A stretch of 51,234 bases of DNA, taken from assembly GCF_012986595.1 (NCBI RefSeq), contig NZ_JAAQYM010000011.1, positions 1 through 51,234 of the forward strand. Direction: 5' to 3'. The position numbers and the translations under genes are program-made. The stretch's first letter is position 1. Each line of letters begins with the position of its first letter. The notes below the pieces were generated by a model. It was not told the DNA's origin. It saw only the letters and a list, made by a program, of their open reading frames with translations, and made no database searches. Positions 37,101 to 49,100 of this stretch are shown here, piece after piece. The stretch comes from Pseudomonas koreensis. Its GTDB lineage: Bacteria > Pseudomonadota > Gammaproteobacteria > Pseudomonadales > Pseudomonadaceae.

Positions 37101-40100
37101 AACGATTCGCCCCAACGCCCGTTGCAGTGCGTCTTCATCGAGGCGACCGCGCAAGCGCAGGCCGACCGGGATGTTGTAAGCGCTGTTGCCACCGCCCATT
37201 TGCGCCAGGAACCACAGGCGTTGCTGGGCGAACGACAGCGGCAGCACTTGATCACGCGGCGCCGGCAGGATGTCCGGCAGCGTGCTGCGCCCGGCGCGGC
37301 CGAGCACCTCGGCCACAGCGGCCAGTTCCGGGTTGGCGAACAGTTCACCCAGCGCCAGCTCGATCCCCAGTTGCTGGCGCACCTGGGACAGCATGCGCAT
37401 GGCCAGCAGCGAATGCCCACCCAGTTCAAAGAAGTTGTCGTGACGCCCGACCTGGGAAACCTGCAACAACTCGCTCCAGATCTGCGCCAGACTGGCTTCC
37501 AGCGCATTGGCCGGTGCCTCGTAAGCGCGGCTGAGCAGCGCCTCCTGAGTCGGTGCCGGCAACGCCTTGCGGTCGATCTTGCCGTTGTTGTTCAGCGGCA
37601 AGGCATCGAGTTGCACCCACGCACTCGGCACCATGTACTCCGGCAGCCGCGCCTGCAATTGCGCGTGCAGGTCGGCGCTGTCCAGAGGCTGCTCGTGGAC
37701 CGTGTAATAGGCCACCAGACGCGTGCTTTCCTGACCGTCGCGGCGCGCCAGCACCACGGCTTCCTTGACCCCGGCACAGTTGAGCAAGCGACTCTCGATT
37801 TCCCCCAGTTCGATGCGGAAACCACGGATCTTCACCTGATCGTCATTGCGCCCGATGCAATCGAGTTGCCCCGGCGCCAGCCAGCGCACAAGGTCACCGG
37901 TACGGTAGAGCAACGCGCCAGGCCGGTCGCTGAACGGATCGCGCAGGAACTTCTCGGCTGTCAGCTCCGGCCGGTTCAGGTAACCGAGGGCAACACCCTG
38001 CCCGCCGATGTACAACTCGCCGGTCACGCCCATCGGCACCGGTTGTTGATGCGCATCGAGCACATACACCTGGGTGTTGGAGATCGGTCCGCCAATCGGC
38101 ACGCTTTCGGCGTTATCCGCCACTTGGTGCACTTCGAAGGTCGTGGCGTAGGTGGTGGTTTCGGTCGGGCCGTAGCAATGCACGATGCGCAATTGCGGCG
38201 CAGCCGCCAGCAGCGTGCGGAACGCCGCCGGATCGCCGCGTTCACCGCCACACAGCAGGATGCGCAAGCCTTTGAGGGCCTGCGGAATCAGTTGCACGTA
38301 TTGGTTGAACAGTGCCGTGGTGACAAACAGGATTGTCGCCCCACTGGCGCTCAATTCACGGCCGAACGCGTGCGGATCAAGCAGGGTCTGGTGATCGATC
38401 ACCACCACCCGCCCGCCGTTGAGCAGCGGGCCCCAGATGTCCATGGTGCTGGCGTCGAACGCCGGGTTGGAGGCGAACACCACACGGTCTTGCGCATTGA
38501 AATCGGCGTACCCGTTGTTCAGCACCAGCCGGCCGATGGCCCGGTGCGGAACCATCACGCCTTTCGGGGTACCGGTGGAGCCGGAGGTGTACATGATGTA
38601 CGCCAGCGCTTCCGAGGACTGCAGCAGGTTCGGGTTGTGCGTCGGCTGGGCGCTGAGGTTGAGCCGGTCCAGGTCGATGCGCGGCCCGGCGTAGTCGAGC
38701 ACTTCGCCGCTGAGGGTCAGCAATGCAGCGGCGTGACAGTCCTCGACCATGAATGCCTGACGCTCGCTCGGGGCATGGATGTCCAGCGGCACATAGGCCG
38801 CCGCGCACTTGGCAATCGCCAGTTGCGCGACCAGCAGTTCCAGCGAGCGCGGCAACAGGATCGCCACGTGGTCGCCGGGCTGCACGCCTTGGCCGATCAA
38901 GTGATGCGCGAGGCGGTTGGCCTGGGCATTCAGCTCAAAGTAGCTCAGCGAATGTTCGCCGTGCACTGCCGCCACAGCCTTTGGATGCGCCGCTGCCTGC
39001 TGCTGAAAAATTCCGTGCACGGTCAGCGCCTGCGGGTAGTCGCGCGCAGTGGCATTAAAGCCGCAGAGCAAGCGCTGACGCTCATCCTCGGCGAGCAAAG
39101 GCACCTGCTCCAACACCGCTTGATCATCGCTGACCATCGCCGCCAGCAGGCGCTGCAAGTAGCCGACATAACGCTGGACGGTCGACTGATCGAACAACGC
39201 CGTGGCGTACTCCAGCGAACCGCGAATCACGCCGTTGACCTCGCCCAGGGTCAGGGTCAGATCGAACTTGGCAACCTGTGCCGGCGCGGCCACGCCTTCG
39301 AGGGTCAAATCGTCGAGTGCGAGGTTCGGCCCGACGTTGCTGTCCCAGCTCAGGGTGGTCTGGAACAACGGACTGTGCGCCAGACTGCGCACCGGCCGGG
39401 CGATTTCCACCACCTGCTCGAACGGCAGATCCTGATGCGTCTGAGCCTCCAGCGTGCGCGCCTTGACCCGCGCCAGCAGCGCGGCCGCGTTCGGCGCGCC
39501 CGAGGTGTCGATGCGCAAGGCCAGCGTATTGACGAACATGCCGATCAGGCCTTCGATTTCAGCGCGGGTGCGGTTGGCCACCGGTGAGCCGATGACCACA
39601 TCGGTCTGTCCGGACAGCCGACTGAGCAGCAGCGACCAGGCACTCATCACGGTCATGAACAGGGTCACGCCGTGACGCTGACTCAAGGCTTTGAGCCCGG
39701 CACTCAGGCGCTCGTCCAGGCGCACCTCGACTGTGCTGCCGGCAAAATCCTGCTGCGCCGGACGCGGACGGTCGGTGGGCAGGGTCAGCAAGGCGGGCGC
39801 GCCGTCGAGGGTCTGCTGCCAGTACTCGCTCTGGCGCTGCAGCACCTCGCCGCTGAGCCAGCGCCGCTGCCACACGGCGTAGTCGCCATATTGCAGCGCC
39901 AGCGGCGGCAACGGATCGGGCTGGCCGTGGCTGAAGGCCTGATACAGCGCCATCAGTTCACGGGTCAGTACCCCCATCGACCAGCCGTCGGCGACGATGT
40001 GATGCACGGTCAGCAACAGCACATGGTGCGTGTCGGCCAGACGCAGCAGTCGCCCGCGAATCAGCGGATCGTGCTGCAGATCGAAGACAGTCGTGGCTTC

Positions 40101-43100
40101 CTGCGCCAGCAGCGCCTGCACGCTGGCTTCGGCCTGTGGATCCTGGCACAGGTCTTCCACCTGCAACAGCAGACCGCTATCGACGGGGGCAATCGTGACC
40201 TGCGCCTGATCGTCGATGCTGAGAAAACGGCTGCGCAGGGTTTCGTGCCGCGCGACGATATGAGCCAATGCGCGTTGCAGCGCTTCGCTATCGAGGCGCC
40301 CGCGCAGGCGCAGCCCCATCGGAATGTTGTACGCCGAGTTGCCGCCGGCCATTTGCGCGAGGAACCACAGACGTTGCTGGGCAAAGGACAGCGGCAGCGC
40401 TTGATCACGCGCCGCCGGTACGATTTCCGGCAAGGTGCTGCGCCCCGCACGGTTCAGCACTGCGGCCACCGCGCCGAGATGCGGATCGGCAAACAGCTCG
40501 CTCAGGGGCAGTTCGACGCCCAGACGCTGGCGCACCTGCGACAGCATGCGCATCGCCAGCAACGAATGACCGCCGAGTTCGAAGAAGTTGTCATGGCGTC
40601 CGATCTGCTCGACCTGCAGGGTCTCGGCCCAGATCTGCGCCAGCGCGATTTCCAGTTCGCCCTGTGGCGCAACGTATTCGCGGCTGAACAACGCCGCAGC
40701 ATCCGGTTCGGGCAAGGCTTTGCGATCAACCTTGCCGTTGTTGTTCAGCGGCAAGGCATCGAGTTGCACCCAGGCACTCGGCACCATGTATTCCGGCAAC
40801 TGCGTCTGCACATGTTCACGCAGATCGGCGAGTTCGACCACGCCGTCGTGCGCGGTGTAGTAGGCCGCCAGCCGCAGCGGCTCCTGACCATCGCGACGGG
40901 CGAGTACCACGGCTTCCTTGATCCCCGGGTAGCCCAGCAGGCGATTTTCGATCTCGCCGAGTTCGATGCGGAACCCCCGGATCTTCACCTGATCGTCATT
41001 GCGCCCGATGCAGTCGAGTTGCCCCGGCGCCAGCCAGCGCACAAGGTCACCGGTACGGTAGAGCAACGCGCCAGGCCGGTCGCTGAATGGATCGCGCAGG
41101 AACTTCTCGGCCGTCAGCTCCGGCCGGTTCAGGTAACCGAGGGCCACACCCTGCCCGCCGATGTACAACTCGCCGGTCACGCCCATCGGCACCGGTTGTT
41201 GATGCGCATCGAGCACATACACCTGGGTGTTGGAGATCGGTCCGCCAATCGGCACGCTTTCGGCGTTATCCGCCACTTCGTGCACTTCAAACGTCGTGGC
41301 GTACGTGGTGGTTTCGGTCGGGCCGTAGCAATGCACGATGCGCAATTGCGGGGCGACTGCCAGCAACGTGCGGAACGCCGCCGGATCGCCGCGTTCACCG
41401 CCACACAGCAGGATGCGCAAGCCCTTGAGCGCCTGCGGAATCAGTTGCACGTACTGGTTGAACAGTGCCGTGGTGACAAACAGGATTGTCGCCCCACTGG
41501 CGCTCAATTCGCGGCCGAACGCGTGTGGATCGAGCAAGGTCTGGTGATCGATCACCACCACCCGCCCGCCGTTGAGCAGCGGGCCCCAGATGTCCATGGT
41601 GCTGGCGTCGAACGCCGGGTTGGAGGCGAACACCACGCGGTCTTGCGCATTGAAATCGGCGTAACCGTTGTTCAGCACCAGCCGGCCGATGCCACGGTGC
41701 GGGATCATCACGCCCTTCGGCGTGCCGGTAGAGCCGGAGGTGTACATGATGTACGCCAGCGCTTCCGCGGACTGTGCCAGGTTCGGGTTGTGCGTCGGCT
41801 GGCCGTTCAGCGCCAGGGCATCCAGATCGATGCGTCGCACCGGATAGTCGATGTTTTCTCCACGCAGGGTCAGTAACGCCACGGCGCGGCAGTCCTCGAC
41901 CATGAACGCCTGGCGCTCGCTTGGCGCGTTGATGTCCAGCGGCACATAGGCCGCCGCGCACTTGGCAATCGCCAGTTGCGCGACCAGCAGTTCCAGCGAG
42001 CGCGGCAACAGGATCGCTACGTGGTCGGCCGGCTGCACGCCTTGAGCGATCAGGTAGTGGGCCAACCGGTTGGCCCGATCATTCAATTCGCCATAACTCG
42101 CCGTGTGCTCGCCATGTGCCACAGCGATGGCCTGCGGATCTGCCGACGCTTGCCTTTCGAACAACGCCTGCACGGTCAACGCACGCGGGTATTCACGCTC
42201 GGTGGCATTGAACTCGACCAGCAATTGCTGGCGTTCGTCCTGCGCCAGGATCGACACCTGATCAATGCTCAGCTGCGGTGTCTGCTCCAGCGCCTGCAGC
42301 AGGTTGCTCACGGCCAGTTGCAGATACTCGCAGATGCGTCCGGCATCCATACCGGAGGCCGCCAGTGCGGTGAAACCAAACCCCTCGCCCAGATCATCGA
42401 CACTCACGCTCAGCAGGTAGTTGGTGTGCTCCTGGGTATTGAGCAACTGCATGCCTTGCCATGCGCTCGCGGCCTCCCTGGAGGACGCGCCGGCAGTGGC
42501 GCTGTGGCGATAGTTGAACAGCGTGCTGAACAATGGCGTACCGGCGGGCATGGCACTGCAACGCTGGGCCAGCGCCAATTGCGCATGCTCGTGTTGCAGC
42601 AACCCGTTCAATTGTTGGTGAGTGGCGAGGGCAGCATCCTTCACCGAGCGTTGTCCCAGATCGACGCGCAGCGGCAAGGTGTTGATGAACACCCCCAGCG
42701 CCCGCTCGGCGCCCTCGCCCGCCTGCAACCGCCCCAGCAACACGGTGCCGAACACGACGGCGTCCTGGCCGCAGAGTTTCCCCAGCACCTGCGCCCAGGC
42801 CAAATGCATCAGGCTCGCGGCGCTGATCCCCAGACGCCGGGCCTTGGCCCGGACGCGCTGACTCAGATCAAGGTCGAGCAAACACCGTGCTTCTTCGGCG
42901 TGGCCCTCAGCAATGCCGTGCTGGCCATACGGCACACTCGGCTCGCCGACATCACTGAGCATGTCGCGGAAGAAGCTTTCGTGCTGCTGCTCAGTCAGCC
43001 CCGACAGGGTGTGCGCCACGTAGTTGCGATACGGCACCGGCGCGGCCAGACGTTGCGGCTGGCCGATCAGGAAGGCCTGCATTTCATGTTGCAGCACCTC

Positions 43101-46100
43101 CAGCGCCACGTGGTCCATCACCAGGTGATGGAACAGCAGCAATGCCACCACGCGCTGATAGTCAGCGTCCCACGCGTGCACCACACGCATCAGCGGCGCC
43201 TGATTGACCGCCATGCGGTACTGACCGGCGTCGAACCGAGCGCGCAATTGCTCCAGTACATCGCCGTGCGCCGGGTCCAGCGCAAGGCTTTCGCAGGCCA
43301 GCGGCGCCTCGCGCCAGACCACTTGCACCGGGTCTTGCAGCCCGTCCCAGAACAGCGAGGTGCGCAGGATGTCATGGCGCTGGATCACGCTTTGCAGGGC
43401 TTGGGTGAAGCTGTTCAGACGCTGTTCATCAGCAAACGCAAACTGCGCCTGCAACACGTACGGATCGCCCTGCACGGCAGACAGGTGATGAAAGAGGATG
43501 CCGGTCTGCAGCGGCGCCAGCGGGTAGATGTCCTGCACATTGGCGACGCCGCCGGGAATGCTCGCGACGATGCGGTCGATGCTCGGCTGGTCGAGCGCCA
43601 CCAATGGCAGCAACTCGGGGGTGATGCGTGTGCAATCCGCCGGGATGAGGTTGGCCGCGACTTCGGCCTCGGGCTCACCGCCGACGGCAGCAGCCAGGGC
43701 GGCCAGCGTCGGCTGGTTGAACAGCACACGAATGTCGGCGCTGAGGCCGACACGGCGCATCCGCGCCACCAGGTTCACCGCCAGCAGCGAGTGCCCACCC
43801 AGTTCGAAGAAATGATCGTGGCGCCCTACCCGTTCGACGTTGAGCAGGTCGGCCCAGAGTTTCGCCAGGGCAATTTCCACTTCACCGAGCGGCGCTTCGT
43901 ATTCACGGGTGGTCAGCGCTGCCAGATCCGGTGCCGGCAAGGCCTTGCGGTCGAGTTTGCCGTTGGGGCTCAGCGGCAACGTGTCGAGGTGCATGAACAC
44001 GGCGGGCACCATGTAGTCCGGCAGATGCTCCAGCAGATGACTGCGCAGCGCATCGGTTTCCAGCGATTCTCCGGTGTAATACGCCACCAGACGCTTGTCC
44101 CCCGGCACATCTTCGCGGGCCAGTACGGCGGCTTCCTGCACCCCGTCGATCTGGGTCAGGCGCGCCTGGATTTCACCGAGTTCGATGCGCAGGCCACGGA
44201 TCTTCACTTGATCGTCGTTGCGGCCGAGGTATTCGATATTGCCGTCCGGCAGATAGCGGGCGACGTCGCCAGTGCGGTACATCCGCGCGTTCGGTTGTTC
44301 GCTGAACGGATCGTCAAGGAAGCGTTCGGCGTTCAGCTCCGGACGGTTCAGATAACCACGGGCCACTTGCACGCCGCCGATGTACAACTCGCCGACCACG
44401 CCGTGCGGCACCGGTTGCTGCTGCGCATCGAGGATGTACAGGCGGGTGTTGGCGATCGGTTTGCCGATAGGCGTGTTGTCCGGGGTCAACTCCAGAGGCC
44501 CGGCGCAATTCCAGGCGGTGACGTCCACCGCCGCTTCGGTCGGGCCGTAGAGGTTGTGCAGTGCGCTGCCCGGCAATTGCTGTTTGAAGCGCCGCACCAC
44601 GCTGCCCGGCAAGGCCTCGCCGCTGCACATCACCTGACGCAGGCCGCCGCAGCGTGCGGTGTCGGCGTGGGCAAGGAATACGTCGAGCATCGACGGCACA
44701 AAGTGCAGCGTGGTGATGTGCTCGCGCTCGATGATTTCGCTGAGATACAGCGGATCCTTGTGCCCCTCGGGCCGGGCCATGACCAATCGGGCGCCGGTCA
44801 TCAGTGGCCAGAAGAATTCCCACACCGAGACGTCGAAGCTGAACGGGGTTTTCTGCAACACCGTGTCGGCTGCCGTCAGCTGATACGCGTCCTGCATCCA
44901 CAGCAGGCGGTTGACCACCCCGCTGTGTTCGTTGATCACGCCTTTCGGTTGCCCGGTCGATCCGGAGGTGTAGATCACGTAAGCGGTGTGTTGCGGGGTC
45001 AGTTCAGCGACCGCAAGATTATCCGTCGGCAGCGACTGCCAGTGCGGCTGATCCAGATCGATCAACGGCACCGCCACTTCACCGAGCAAGGCGCGAGTCG
45101 AACCCTGCACCAGCACCGCCAGCGGCGCGCTGTCTTGCAGCATGTAGGCCAGACGCTCCAGCGGATACGCCGGGTCCAGCGGCACATAACCGCCGCCGGC
45201 CTTGAGGATCGCCAGCAGCCCGACCACCATGTCCAGACCACGCTCGACGCAGATCCCGACCCGCGAATCCGGCTGCACACCCAATCCACGCAAGTGATGC
45301 GCCAGTTGATTGGCCCGGGCATTGAGCTCGGCATAGGTCAGCGCCCGCTCACCGGCGACCACCGCCGGTGCCTGCGGCGAGCGCTGCACCTGCGCCTCGA
45401 ACAGCCCATGAATCGTCTGCTGAAGATCGTAATCGACGGCGGTGGCATTGAATTCGACCAGCAACCGCTGCTGCTCTTCCTGCGCCAATAGCGGCGCATG
45501 TTCCAGCACTGCCTGATCGTTGGCGACCATCGCCTGCAACAGGCGCTGGAAGTAGCCGACAAAGCGCTCGACCGTGGTCTCGTCGAACAGCGCCGTGGCG
45601 TATTCCAGCGAGCCGCGGATCACGCCGTTGGACTCGCTCAGGTTCAGCGACAGGTCGAACTTGGCAAAGTGGCTCGGCTCGGCCAGGCCTTCCAGCGTCA
45701 GCTCGCCGAGGACCAGCGTCGGGCTTTCGAGACCGTCCCAGCTCAGCAGGGTCTGGAACAACGGGCTGTGCGCCAGGCTGCGTACCGGTCGGGTGACTTC
45801 CACCACCTGCTCGAACGGCAGGTCCTGATGCGCCTGCGCTTGCAGGGTCTGCGCCTTGACCCGGGCGAGCAGCGCTTCGACGCTGAGCGCGCCCGCCGTA
45901 TCGATGCGCAAGGCCAGGGTGTTGACGAACATGCCGATCAGGCCTTCGATCTCGGCGCGAGTGCGATTGGCCACCGGCGAACCGATCACCACTTCCGCCT
46001 GCCCGGACAAGCGACTGAGGAGCATCGCCCAGGCACTCATCAGCGTCATGTACAGGGTCACGCCGTGCCGCTGGCCCAAGGCTTTGAGCCCGGCACTCAG

Positions 46101-49100
46101 GCGTTCGTCGAGCACCACAGCAACGCTGCTGCCGGCATAGTCCTGCTGCGCCGGACGCGGGCGGTCGGTGGGCAACATCAACAGCGCCGGCGCCCCCGCG
46201 AGTGTCTGCTGCCAGTATTCGCTCTGGCGTTGCAGCACTTCGCCGCTGAGCCAGCGCCGCTGCCACACCGCGTAGTCGGTGTATTGCAGCGCCAGTGGCG
46301 GCAGCGGATCGGGCTGGCCATGGCTGAACGCCTGATACAGCGCCATCAGTTCGCGGGTCAGCACGCCCATCGACCAGCCGTCGGAGATGATGTGGTGCAG
46401 GGTCAGCAACAGCACGTGGTGATCGTCGGCCAGACGCACCAGGCGTCCGCGAATCAATGGATCGTCCTGCAAGTCGAACGGCGCCGAGGCTTCGCCCTGA
46501 ATCAGTGCTTGCAGGGTTTCTTCGGGTTGCGGGTGCTGGCGCAGGTCTTCGACGCGCAGCAGCAGGCCGGTGTCCACCGGGGCAATCAGCACCTGGGCTG
46601 CGTCGTTGAATTGGGCGAAGCGGCTGCGCAGGGTTTCGTGGCGGGCGACGATGCGCGCCAGTGCCTGTTGCAGCGCCTGATCATCGAGACGGCCGCGCAG
46701 GCGCAGGGCCACGGGAATGTTATAGGCGGTGTTGGCACCCTCCATCTGCGCGAGGAACCACAGCCGTTGCTGGGCGAATGACAGCGGCAAGGCACCCTCA
46801 CGTGGCACCGGCACGATCTGCGGTTGCGCACAGCGTCCGGCTTCGCTCAGGACTAAAGCGACCGCCGCCAGTTCGGCGTTGGCAAACAGATCCCCCAGCG
46901 CCAGCTCGACGCCCAGCCGTTGCCGCACCTGCGAGACCATGCGCATCGCCAGCAGCGAGTGACCGCCGAGTTCGAAAAAGTGATCCTGACGCCCCACCCG
47001 CTCAACCTGCAGCACATCGGCCCAGATCTGCGCCAGCGCGGTTTCCACCTCGCCTTCGGGCGCCATGTATTCGCGGGTGAACAGCGCCGCCAGATCCGGC
47101 GCCGGCAGAGCCTTGCGGTCGACCTTGCCATTGGCGGTCAGCGGCAGCGCGGCGAGTTTGACGAACGCTGTCGGCACCATGTATTCCGGCAAGCGGCTGA
47201 GCAATTGCGCGCGCAACTCGCCCACCGGCAGCGCCTCGACCTGCGCCTGTTCGGTGAAATAGGCCACCAGTCGCACCTGCCCGGGTTGGTCTTCGCGGGC
47301 CAGCAGCACCGCCTCCTGAATCCCCGGCAACTGGTTGAGGCAGGTTTCGATTTCCCCCAGCTCGATGCGCACGCCACGGATTTTCACCTGATCGTCATTG
47401 CGCCCCAGGTACTCGATGTTGCCGTCCTCACGCCAGCGCGCGAGGTCGCCGGTGCGATACATCCGTGCGTCGGGTGCGCTGCTGAACGGGTCACGCAGGA
47501 AGCGTTCGGCGGTCATCTCCGGGCGATTGAGGTAGCCACGGGCGACCCCGGCACCACCGACGTACAACTCGCCGGCCACGCCAATCGGCACCGGGCGTTG
47601 CTGTTCGTCGAGCAGGTACACCATGGCGTTGCTCACCGGCTGACCGATGTGCAGCGCATCACCGCTTTCCACCAACCCAGAGGTGGCGACCACCGTCGCT
47701 TCGGTCGGGCCGTAGTTGTTGATCACGTCAAAATGCTGGTTGCGGTTGAACTGGCGCAAGCGGTCGCCGCCGATCAGCAGCGTGCGCAGGGTCGGGTGTT
47801 CGAGGTTCTGGCTGAAGGCGTATTCGGCAACCGGGGTCGGCAGGAAACTCACGTCCAGCGGCTGCGCGCGCCACCATTCGAGCAGCGCATCGATGTCTTC
47901 ACCGCCCTCGTGGGTCGGTGCCAGATGCAGGGTCGCGCCGGCGCACAACGCCGGCCAGACCTCCCAGGCCATGGCATCGAAACCGAACCCGGCCAGGCTT
48001 GAGGTGTGCCGACCGGCGCACAGGTCGAACGCCGTGCAGTGCCAATCCACCAGGTTGCTCAAGGTGTGATGCTCGACCATCACGCCCTTGGGCAGGCCGG
48101 TGGAACCGGAGGTGTAGATCACGTAGGCCAGGTGTGCGCTGCTCAGACCCTGTACTTGCGGGTCATGGGTAACGCCCGGCGGCCAGGTGCAGCGGTCGAG
48201 TTCGATAATCGGTACCGCGAGGTCCGGCAAGCGCTCGCGCAGAGAGCTTTGGGTCAGGACCGCCACCGGTGCGCTGTCACCGAGCAGGTAGTGCAAACGC
48301 TCGGCCGGGTGCGCCGGGTCAATCGGCACATAACCGGCGCCGGCCTTGAGGATCGCCACCAGTCCCACCAGCGTATCCAGCCCACGGCGGGCGAGGATGG
48401 CGACGCGGTCGTCAGGTTTCACTCCCCGTTCGATCAGGTGATGCGCGAGGGCGTTGGCCTGACGGTTGAGTTCGGCGTAGGTCAACGGCGTGTCGGCAAA
48501 CACCGCCGCCACGGCCTCAGGCCGCTCGGCCACCTGCGCTTCAAAACGCTGGTGAATGGTCAGGGTGTTGGCGAATTCAACCTGCGTCGCATTGAAGCCG
48601 ACCAGCACCTGCTCAAGCTCTGCCGGCGGCAGGATCGGCAGTTGATTGACCGGCGTCTGCGGCGCCTGCTCCAGGGCGAGGAGAAGATTCTGCAGGGCGC
48701 AGTGCATGTAATCACAGATGCGCTGCGGATCGGTTTGCGTGCTCGCCAGCAAGGTCAGGCTGAACGCGTCACCGAGGTCATCGACGCTCAGGGTCAGCGG
48801 ATAGTTGCTGCGTTCTTCGGAGTGCAGCGTGGCGATACCGTCCCACGCCGCGAGGGTTTGCGCGCTGGCCGTGGCGACGCTGTGGCTGTGGCGATAATTG
48901 AGCAGCGTGCTGAACAACGGCGTCGGCGCCACCACGTGACTGCAACGCTGGGCCAGGGCCAGCGGCGCGTGTTCGTGGCGCATCAGGGTGGTCAGCCGTG
49001 CGTGGGTGGCGTTGACCGCCGCGCGCACGTGCTGGTTGTCGATATCCACCCGCAGCGGCAAGGTGTTGATGAAAATCCCCAGCGCCCGATCGATCGCCTC

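Noticed and set aside
35862..39587. A 1241-residue open frame on the plus strand
   Set aside because: It lies antisense within arfC, is rich in Arg, Gln and His, and repeats with the modules; long antisense frames are normal opposite GC-rich NRPS genes.
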